A stretch of 14,567 nucleotides of DNA from contig JALLPB010001125.1 in NCBI GenBank assembly GCA_036939975.1, positions 1 to 14,567 on the forward strand. The letters run 5' to 3'. Numbering within the stretch: the first letter of the stretch is position 1; each line of letters begins with the position of its first letter. The translations under genes were made by a program, and so were the position numbers. The notes below the pieces were generated by a model. The model worked only from the letters and a program-made list of their open reading frames with translations. It did not search any database and had not been told where the DNA came from. The stretch is from Cyclostephanos tholiformis (taxonomy: Eukaryota > Bacillariophyta > Thalassiosirophyceae > Thalassiosirales > Thalassiosiraceae). Positions 8,654 to 14,567 of this stretch are shown piece by piece.

Positions 8654-9799
8654 TTACTCGGAGAGGTTGATCCTCGCGCGATCCAGCTTGAGCCTAAGGT
8701 AATATACGTACCCCCCCGCCAACACGAAGGAGCAAGCGAAGAGACCGATGAAAGTGGTGGCGACGGCGTTCTGAGTACCGGCACCGCGCACGATGGATCC
8801 GTTCTTTCGCACGATCTTGATCCCCTGCATGAAGTTGCAGGCGTTGTTATTCGGGTTCGTCACAGTCCCCGCCGTCGCTAGCGCCGACTCGCACTTGCCC
8901 GCAGCGGCGTATAGGGTCTCGCACGACTCCTTGACCTCGTCGGCATCGTACTGGTCGTTCTGACCGTTCTGATTGACGTCCTTCGGCTCCTTGCACGACA
9001 TGCACTCGGTCCCGATGAGGGTGGTGTCGGAGTAGGGGAGGGCGCTGCCCACGAGGGAGAGGTAGGTGTTTGCGCCTCCGGACTCGTCGGCGAATGCGGA
9101 GCAGGTGTCGTCGGTAAAGAGGCCTAGGTGGATGCTACCGCCATTCGCGGAGCAGTACGCGCCCAGATAGTACGCGCTCTGCTGATTGTTGTTGACCTTG
9201 AACTGCTGGCAGCCCTCGGCGATTTTGCCCAAGTCCATCTCCTGCTGCTGCTGGTTGCCGTTGTCCTCATCGTAAGGATTCCTGTCGACGCAGTACTCCA
9301 TGCCCTTGCCGACGTAGCAATCGTACTCGCAGTATTCCTTATTGTCGGCATCCTCGCAGGCCGCGCACTTTCCGTAATTCTTCTCGTACTCGCAGTTGTA
9401 TTCGTGATCCTGCTGCACGGCCTCGAGATAGGCCTCGAGGTAGGTCTCCATGCCGATGACGTAGTCGCCGTATCCCGCGCCGCATCCGGCGGCGTTAGTC
9501 ATGGAGCACGAGTCGCTCGGGCAGAGGCGGAATCTCACGAGTCGCTGGGTGGAAACCCTCACGTCGTCGCTGGCGTCGACATTGCCATTCCAAACCTGAG
9601 TGTGGTAGCATCCCTGGTACTTGAGGCTCATGTTCGCGACCCAGGTGTAGTCGATCTCGGCGTTGTCATCCTCGAGCTTGCGGGCCCGGGAGAGGATTTG
9701 CTGCCCCATCGACGACGACGCCGAGATGGAGGCCGTGGGGGCGACCTCCGCGGTGGATGCGACGCCGATGAAAGGAACAGCAAGATGGACGAGCTTCAT
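8654..9799 (-). CDS. Secreted Cys-rich type I single-pass membrane protein (paralogue A)
   Basis: The protein is 381 residues, starting at the ATG at 9799 because it is followed directly by a classic signal peptide (MKLVHLAVPFIGVASTAEVA). The open frame continues upstream to 9853 but only to a TTG. RKL at 40-42 follows a Ser-rich pro-like segment. The lumenal or extracellular part (about 43-345) is Cys-rich: YQGCYHTQVW (61-70), VRFRLCPSDSC (88-98), YGDYVIGMETYLEA (110-123), a Cys cluster with CAAC and CEYDC (about 136-170), an Asn/Gln-rich spacer, YYLGAYC (210-216), IHLGLFTDDTC (223-233), CMSC (266-269), SCETLYAAAGKCES (292-305) and ACNFMQG (320-326). A single membrane segment (about 347-367) precedes a short basic tail (RLKLDRARINLSE). 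Function is unknown. The layout suits a surface, vesicle or silica-membrane protein held by disulfides, but that is inference. It shares its 5' flank with a diverged paralogue at 10611-11906. Confidence 0.88.
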   Translation of the reverse strand: MKLVHLAVPFIGVASTAEVAPTASISASSSMGQQILSRARKLEDDNAEIDYTWVANMSLKYQGCYHTQVWNGNVDASDDVRVSTQRLVRFRLCPSDSCSMTNAAGCGAGYGDYVIGMETYLEAYLEAVQQDHEYNCEYEKNYGKCAACEDADNKEYCEYDCYVGKGMEYCVDRNPYDEDNGNQQQQEMDLGKIAEGCQQFKVNNNQQSAYYLGAYCSANGGSIHLGLFTDDTCSAFADESGGANTYLSLVGSALPYSDTTLIGTECMSCKEPKDVNQNGQNDQYDADEVKESCETLYAAAGKCESALATAGTVTNPNNNACNFMQGIKIVRKNGSIVRGAGTQNAVATTFIGLFACSFVLAGGYVYYLRLKLDRARINLSE

Positions 9800-10080
9800 G
9801 ATCTCTACACTTTTAATGCTGGAATAGTACACTAGAAGATAATAGTGGGACAATTCTTTTTCGAGGAACTTTACTACTCGACGATGGGGTGTCCCATGAT
9901 GTGTGTGTAAATAATACCATACTTAATAATATTAAAAAATAATATGAATGTTATTATTACTATCACATTACCATACCCGCGGTATCGTACTGTGTGTGTA
10001 TCATTTTGAGTGTAGTATGTGTAAGAACGACCGACCGTAAAGAGATTCGTAAGCTAAATGACATATTATTCCTATGTATG

Positions 10081-10089
10081 TATAAAAGG
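10081..10089 (+). promoter_or_regulatory. TATA box (TATAAAAGG)
   Basis: This is an exact consensus TATA box on the plus strand. A start of transcription about 30 bp on would fall near 10110, at the ATG of a 59-codon ORF and about 500 bp before the ATG of paralogue B. If real, it gives paralogue B a long leader (or a 5'-UTR intron), or drives a short separate transcript. TATA boxes are not universal in stramenopile promoters, so the match alone is moderate evidence. Confidence 0.35.
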
Positions 10090-10109
10090 AGAGAAGGATC
10101 CCACACAAC

Positions 10110-10289
10110 ATGGCAGATTTTTTAGTAACGGCTCTATCGCTGGTTGAACTCCTACGTAGGTCGGGTACTTTTACTCAAAGTCTCTCTAGGAAGTTGAGGC
10201 ACTTAAGCAGTGCTAACTTAGAATCGCATGCTCGTGGTCAAGCGACCTTACAAGAAAGTAATGGATTGGCGTTCTTATTTCTCAAATAA
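10110..10289 (+). CDS. Doubtful 59-residue ORF behind a TATA box
   Basis: The ATG at 10110 opens a 59-codon frame ending in TAA at 10287-10289. It begins MADFLVTALSLVELLRRSG and ends with a hydrophobic GLAFLFLK; the middle is basic and Ser-rich. I recognise no family. Its only support is the TATAAAAGG box 29 bp upstream, which would put the ATG almost at the transcription start. It could equally be a chance ORF in the leader of paralogue B, where it would act as an upstream ORF. Codon choice is mixed, unlike the GC-rich choice in paralogue B. Confidence 0.2.
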   Translation: MADFLVTALSLVELLRRSGTFTQSLSRKLRHLSSANLESHARGQATLQESNGLAFLFLK

Positions 10290-10610
10290 ACTCAACGCCT
10301 TCCTCGAATTCTCATGAACGAGAGAGACTTCGAACGTTAAATTTAATGCTCATCTTCGTGTATGTAGGCTATGATTTCTGAAATTCTTGTCCCATGAAAT
10401 GGCCGGCTCGCGATCTGCGAGCCATTGGACACAATCCATTCTTACACAGTGCGCGCAGTTTGCCAACAGCCGACGCCACGATACGAAGCAAGCTCACCGC
10501 CATATCTAACGCACCCCGCATTGCCTTCATTATCACTCCCATAATTCCGCCGCCGGTCGCACCATCTACTCCCCCCCCATCTCAATTAATCCAAATAATA
10601 ATAATCAAAC

Positions 10611-11906
10611 ATGAAGCTCGCCCTTTCAATCCTCGCCTCCGCATTGGGTTACAGTGCCGCTGCTGGCTCCAACCCTTTCGCGCCCAAGACGACCGCGAAC
10701 ACCGCCAAGGCCCAGCTCAACGCGAAGCTCATGCGCGGCGCCACTCCCCTCCGTAAGCTACAGGATGAGGCGGCGGAGGAAGAGCAGGTCTGGGAGCTCG
10801 ACCTTTCGACCTATTCCATCAAGTTCGAAAAGTGCCAGTTCGTGAAGCAGTATGCTTACAACGGCCAGAACGGCAACAACAAGAACAACAAGAACGCGCA
10901 GGACATCCTTACCGTAAAGCACTTCGTCGTCTTCCGTCTGTGCCCCGACAACTCGTGCGGGACCTGCAACTACAAGTACGGCGAGTACATCATCGACATG
11001 GAGTCCTACCTCGCGGCCACCCTCCAGTACAAGCAGGAGGCCCAGCAGAAGTATTGCGAATCCTGCAACCAGTGCATTGAGATGGCGGCCAACGCCGCCA
11101 ACGGTGGCGATGCCAACCAGGATGAGGCATGGAAGTGCACCGGAATCGACACCTCGACCTGCTACACGGAGTGCCAGAACATCGAGAACATGGAGGCCAA
11201 CGGTTACGTCGACGCCAGCGCTTACACCCAGTGCGTCAAGCTCAACTCCGTCGACGCAAACGGCAACAACTACTACGCCGGCGCTGTCTGCCGCTCCTCG
11301 GGCAGCAGTAGCAGTGGGTCGGAGAAGTCCGGTATCAAGATCGGCGTCTTCACTGACCAATATTGCACGTACTATGACGACTCGGTGGACATCGCCTCCG
11401 TTTTGAAGAACGATGACGGCACCTCCATTAACCTCAGCTACCACCTCCTTAAGGAGACCTTCGAGGACGGCGTGTGTATCGCGTCTTGCCTCAAGGAGCA
11501 GGAGAACAACAATAACAACAACAACGGCGAGGCCGCCGCCGCGGAGGTCAACGAGCTCTGCGGCCAGCTATACGAGACCTCCGGCAAGTGCGAGAGCACC
11601 CACGGCTTCGCCGATGGCATGAAGACCTACGACGACTACGATAACCAGATGCTCAACGAGGAGCTCGTTTGCAACTTCATCACGGCGGTTAAGTCCGGCA
11701 CCTACGACATGACGGGGGAGATCGTTGTCACCGGCGGACGTGCTGTCATCGGGGGAGGAACCACCACCACTGGCTTCCAGAAGTTCAGCCTCACGTTCTT
11801 CGTCTTGGGATCCGTCGCCCTCGCTGGTTACGCCGCCATGATGCACTCCCAGCTCACCAAGGGAGCCAAGGCCGAGCTCAGCCGTCAAGGCGGTGCCATG
11901 GCATAA
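10611..11906 (+). CDS. Secreted Cys-rich type I single-pass membrane protein (paralogue B)
   Basis: The protein is 431 residues. The start is fixed by a signal peptide (MKLALSILASALGYSAAAGS). RKL at 48-50 follows a short basic pro-segment, and an acidic stretch comes next (DEAAEEE). Blocks shared in order with paralogue A: VVFRLCPDNSC (106-116), YGEYIIDMESYLAA (123-136), a Cys cluster with CESCNQC (149-155) and CTGIDTSTCYTEC (176-188), YYAGAVC (221-227), IKIGVFTDQYC (242-252), CIASC (289-293), LCGQLYETSGKCES (317-329) and VCNFITAVK (353-361). There is an Asn-rich run at about 299-305 and a Ser-rich run at 229-237. A single membrane segment (about 392-411) precedes a short basic tail. The paralogues are similar in layout and Cys motifs but diverged elsewhere, so the duplication is old. 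Function is unknown. A surface, secretory-vesicle or cell-wall-associated role is plausible inference. No intron is seen. Confidence 0.9.
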   Translation: MKLALSILASALGYSAAAGSNPFAPKTTANTAKAQLNAKLMRGATPLRKLQDEAAEEEQVWELDLSTYSIKFEKCQFVKQYAYNGQNGNNKNNKNAQDILTVKHFVVFRLCPDNSCGTCNYKYGEYIIDMESYLAATLQYKQEAQQKYCESCNQCIEMAANAANGGDANQDEAWKCTGIDTSTCYTECQNIENMEANGYVDASAYTQCVKLNSVDANGNNYYAGAVCRSSGSSSSGSEKSGIKIGVFTDQYCTYYDDSVDIASVLKNDDGTSINLSYHLLKETFEDGVCIASCLKEQENNNNNNNGEAAAAEVNELCGQLYETSGKCESTHGFADGMKTYDDYDNQMLNEELVCNFITAVKSGTYDMTGEIVVTGGRAVIGGGTTTTGFQKFSLTFFVLGSVALAGYAAMMHSQLTKGAKAELSRQGGAMA

Positions 11907-11908
11907 GT

Positions 11909-11922
11909 GGATATATATATCC
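11909..11922. repeat. 14-bp perfect palindrome just after the paralogue B stop
   Basis: GGATATATATATCC is its own reverse complement and begins three bases after the TAA at 11904-11906. It may help define the 3' end of the transcript, or be a chance dinucleotide tract. No function is claimed. Confidence 0.5.
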
Positions 11923-13171
11923 TCCCTGCTTTGTTGGTTTTATTAGGTTTAAATCATTTATGAGAGAATAAGAGTGTCCTGATTCTTTGTCGGAGTCTTT
12001 GATCTGTTGACTCACTGGTTTGTTCTGTAGATTAAAGCCCTGCGCGTAATTGTTTATGTTTAAGAAAGTCTCTGATTTTTTGACATGCGAATATTGCTCT
12101 TTATTCAAAATGATGGAACAAAAAATATGTTCTTTCCTTACCCTGGTGACCAAGCACAGTCCTTTTCAACTTTCGCGCTCAGTAGATGCCACGCTTACAC
12201 CCACTTATGGTACACCATCGGTTGTGTGTGGAGACTACCACTCAGACATCAGACATGAGAGGGCGATGAAGTAGTAAACCAGCTTGGCTGAACAAAGAAA
12301 TTGCTCTAACTTGTTGTCCAACATGATGAAATGATTCTCAATAGAGGAAGACATTTACCTGAAGCAAAACCCCTCTTTACATTTACGTTTGCATGGTAAG
12401 ATGACACACTCAATTCTGATAGAAAGATATTTTGAGTTTTCATCCTCAGACCAGCATGTTGATTACAAAGTTAGATGACCTTGCAATCAGACCTTGTTGT
12501 ACTCACTTCTTTTGATAAAATGATGAAGGTTCAGATCCAACAGAAATAAGCCATAAATAAGCTCAAAATAGTTGATCAACAAATATAGAGGTAGCAATTG
12601 TTAATGGCATGTTCCAGTCTGCTGTGCTGGTGTCTACTCATCAGAAGTGCCTTGATCACATTTTGGCCTCAGTCGAAAAATGAAATTACTATAATATGAA
12701 GGTACAATATTTAAACTGCGCCTATGTTGGAATTCATTGTTGTCATCCCCATATTGCACTTAGCAAGGCAAATGGAATGTCACCAAAGCTCTTTTTACTT
12801 CCAATTGGCCACACCTGTATCCCCTGAGCAATGTTCCAAATTGGGTCAATGACATCTATCTGACACGATGCAGCGCCAACGCTTCAATTGGCTCCAGGTT
12901 CACCAAATCAGAGCCATATATTCAATTCATTGTCTCCTCTCTACCACCTTGGCCCCACAGCTCTTCTTTTAAGTGGCCTTTGATCCCCAACATTCTCTCC
13001 TTTGCTCTTGCATCCCAGTGGCACCAACTCCACCGACTCTGAATCATCTATCCAGCAGCCCCAGACCCAAGATTTGCCAAGCCAGGGCCACTTTGCTTTT
13101 CCATGGTGCCCGTTTTGGTTCAACCTCCGTCCGCTATCCAACAAAAAGGTTCAGCTGCTACTACCGTTGGG

Positions 13172-13203
13172 TATGCTGTTTAAGCAATATGCTGTTTAAG
13201 CAA
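13172..13203 (+). repeat. 16-bp perfect tandem duplication
   Basis: TATGCTGTTTAAGCAA is present twice head to tail (13172-13187 and 13188-13203). The first copy is also part of the left arm of the inverted repeat, and a third copy sits inverted at 13501-13516. The tandem copy is absent on the right side, so it arose after or independently of the inverted pair. Confidence 0.9.
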
Positions 13204-13403
13204 ATTACAAGAAAGGGTATTGCTACGTACACCCAAAACATCCGATCTCACTGATTCCTACAATACAAAACATCTTTGACAAGGTAGCAATCTTCCTCTC
13301 TACAAGACAACTTATTGATGTCCGGCAAATTTGGTTCGACGATTTTTCCACACTTTGTCATGGGTCATGATTGTGTACACCTTTGTGGGTTGTGTGTTGA
13401 CAT

Positions 13404-13424
13404 AGTAGAATCCCTAATTCTACT
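13404..13424. repeat. 8-bp perfect hairpin within the inverted-repeat segment
   Basis: AGTAGAAT (13404-13411) and ATTCTACT (13417-13424) are perfect reverse complements around a 5-base loop. It lies inside the segment bounded by the 25-bp inverted repeats. It may be incidental; its role, if any, is unknown. Confidence 0.5.
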
Positions 13425-14303
13425 TAGGAACCATACAAAAACTATTTTGTCTTTTTATCACTTTTAGCTTCCCATTTAGGAGGCTTTCTGTTGTTTTTGA
13501 TTGCTTAAACAGCATACCCAATGGTATTCCTCTGTTGGGTTTTGACCGGGGAGATTATGTCTATCATTATCACCAGGAGAAATGTTCAAATCATCATGTG
13601 GTACCGGTTACCTTTGTGTACTGATATTGATTTAAGGATTCAGTGCCAGCTACAAGTTGTCAATACTCTATAAGTTAACACCATTCCTTGAGGCTTATGT
13701 TGTTTGGTGCATTCTAAGGTGCTGATTCAATTGCAAGGCTGCTTCTTATTTCTTATCAATATTTGTCAGAGATTGCGTCAATGCCATTATGGGCATTGTG
13801 CCTAGGAGATGGTGTGCATTGGATTGTACCTTGAGTTACATCATATCCCCTGTGGTCTGTGGATAAGGAAAGCTTTGTTCAACTTTGCTACCTGCTACCA
13901 AACTTCTGTAGGCTTTTCCCATTGATGTTCAACTACATTTGGGACAGTTGAGGTTTGGGTATGACAACTAGGAACAAAGTTGATATTCTTGTTGTCAAAC
14001 TAACATTGGTATTGCTTGCAAGATGCAACCATTATACAAAAGATTGCTCTACAGATGATGTCAGAGAATTGAACAATGCCTCTCATTGGAGAATGTTGCA
14101 TGTCAGTGTACTCTATGCACAACATGGAAGAGAGCTCTGGCACTTGCGTATTGCAACCTTCCATATGGATTTGGCTTCAAGGCCCATGCATTATGCATTC
14201 ATCTTCAACCCCTTCATTAAGATGCCGTGTTCAGAGAAGTAAATGCTAGGTCAGGAGCATGTGATATTAGTAATGTAATGGGAGAAGCGGGAGTTGATGG
14301 GAT

Positions 14304-14564
14304 GGAAAGGAAGGGGATGTCTGAAAGAATATTACTATTTATCATAATAAAGCCTAATTATTCCACAAGGAGTACTGCTACCTGCAATTTAATGGGAACC
14401 ATTTTTGTTCATTGTGAGGTAAAAATAAAACTAATTGCAATAACATGTGAGATAACCTAAAATATGGATCCAACAGTGGATGTGGGACTAAGGGATTATG
14501 GGTTGGACCAGTAATTGACATGAGCCCAGAAAGTTCACTGTAACAATGTGTAACTTGTGTAACA
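14304..14564 (+). mobile_element. Candidate polypurine tract and 3' LTR of an old LTR retrotransposon
   Basis: A 14-base pure purine tract (14304-14317) is followed at once by TG. A segment from 14318 to 14564 (247 bp) begins TGTCTG and ends GTAACA, so it has the TG...CA ends (TGT...ACA) typical of LTRs. It holds AATAAA at 14346-14351. The tract-then-TG order fits a plus-oriented element whose 3' LTR ends three bases before the window edge. No matching 5' LTR is found in the window, and no intact gag-pol lies upstream, so this would be a decayed or truncated copy. The evidence is structural only and could be coincidence. Confidence 0.35.
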
Positions 14565-14567
14565 AAT

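Larger units (their letters stand above)
9800..10610. other. Shared 5' flank of the divergent Cys-rich paralogues
   Basis: About 0.8 kb lies between the two start codons. Next to paralogue A is a very AT-rich block (about 9905-9975) with repeated AATAAT units, preceded by a short GT tract (9898-9908). It contains, on the minus strand, ATTATTAAGTA (9920-9930), about 120 bp upstream of that gene's ATG. A TATAAAAGG box is at 10081-10089, a 10-bp palindrome CCTACGTAGG at 10151-10160 and a short hairpin at about 10190-10216. The last 50 bp before paralogue B is C-rich, then AAT-rich, as expected of a 5' leader. Co-regulation of the pair is possible but not shown by the sequence. Confidence 0.5.
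13163..13525. repeat. Inverted-repeat pair bounding a ~360-bp segment
   Basis: The 25 bases at 13163-13187 recur as the reverse complement at 13501-13525 with one mismatch; 21 are matched without a break. The segment between them is non-coding. The arrangement resembles the terminal inverted repeats of a small non-autonomous DNA element, but I see no flanking target-site duplication and similarity does not continue cleanly outwards, so a local inverted duplication is just as possible. Confidence 0.6.
11907..14303. other. Gene-free, AT-rich, CpG-poor region of probable old repeats
   Basis: No frame in this stretch reads as a convincing protein. The longest (13955-14242 plus) shows no recognisable domain, and its text looks decayed. 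From about 12300 onward the composition differs sharply from the genes to the left: AT-rich, with TG and CA frequent and CpG rare (about 22 CpG from 12301 to the end, only about 5 from 13561 to the end, by hand count). This is the footprint left when methylated cytosines decay, and it suggests old transposon sequence. A foreign or misjoined segment is an alternative. No tRNA-like folds were found. Confidence 0.6.

Noticed and set aside
9128..9835. 235-codon hydrophobic plus-strand ORF
   Set aside because: It is the exact antisense of the Cys-rich coding region; its Val/Leu/Ala/Asp-rich text is what GC-rich codons give when read backwards. The same holds for 10758-11444 minus.
9800..9853. 18-residue N-terminal extension of paralogue A
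   Set aside because: It would begin at TTG, and the internal ATG at 9799 is followed directly by a typical signal peptide matching that of paralogue B.
10160..10185. U5 snRNA-like loop (CTTTTACTCAAAG)
   Set aside because: The flanks do not form the U5 stem and no Sm site follows; similarity is limited to the loop word.
10394..10756. 120-codon ORF crossing the start of paralogue B
   Set aside because: It overlaps the signal peptide region in a different frame and its text is a mix of leader sequence and shadow codons.
12520..12545. tRNA B-box-like GGTTCAGATCC
   Set aside because: The invariant A of the T loop is G, and no acceptor, D or anticodon stems could be formed upstream.
13955..14242. 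95-codon ORF containing CNHYTKDC, resembling part of a gag zinc knuckle
   Set aside because: The first cysteine pair and Gly spacing of a CCHC knuckle are missing and nothing else in the frame matches gag or pol.

Overview
The window looks like nuclear DNA of a eukaryotic alga, most likely a diatom or close stramenopile relative. The reasons are: (i) an intronless phosphoglycerate kinase of the plant/cyanobacterial sequence type with an Arg-rich mitochondrial-style presequence, which fits the mitochondrial lower-glycolysis branch known in diatoms; (ii) two secreted Cys-rich, single-pass membrane paralogues, each with an RKL tripeptide after the signal peptide, recalling the RXL processing motif of diatom secretory and cell-wall precursors; (iii) a non-LTR retrotransposon next to them. 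No rRNA, tRNA, CRISPR array or bacterial feature was found. The assignment is inference; no species is claimed.

Layout. Positions 1-5625 are a transposable-element island read on the minus strand. An open frame of at least 294 codons enters at 883 and runs off the left edge (product unrecognised). Upstream of it in the direction of transcription is an intact non-LTR retrotransposon polyprotein (1069-4893: APE-type endonuclease, reverse transcriptase, C-terminal thumb/connection region). After a proline-rich linker it ends in a J-domain with an HPD motif. Coding-like sequence continues upstream (4894-5625) without an ATG in the polymerase frame and appears to pass through two or three frames.

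Positions 6435-7898 (plus) encode the mitochondrial-type PGK. It is convergent with the first Cys-rich membrane protein (8654-9799, minus). That gene is divergent from its diverged paralogue (10611-11906, plus); the two share an intergenic region of about 0.8 kb holding an AT-rich block, a TATAAAAGG box and a 59-codon ORF of doubtful status.

From about 11.9 kb to the right edge there is no convincing gene. Composition changes sharply: from about 12.3 kb the DNA is AT-rich and strongly CpG-depleted (about 22 CpG in 2.27 kb by hand count), as expected of old methylated repeats. It contains a 16-bp tandem duplication, a 25-bp inverted-repeat pair about 360 bp apart, and at the extreme right a polypurine tract followed by a TG...CA-bounded 247-bp segment with an AATAAA signal, a candidate 3' LTR.

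The most unusual feature is the reverse transcriptase-J-domain fusion, which suggests an element that recruits Hsp70. Next are the unexplained open frame downstream of it and the divergent pair of lineage-type Cys-rich membrane proteins.
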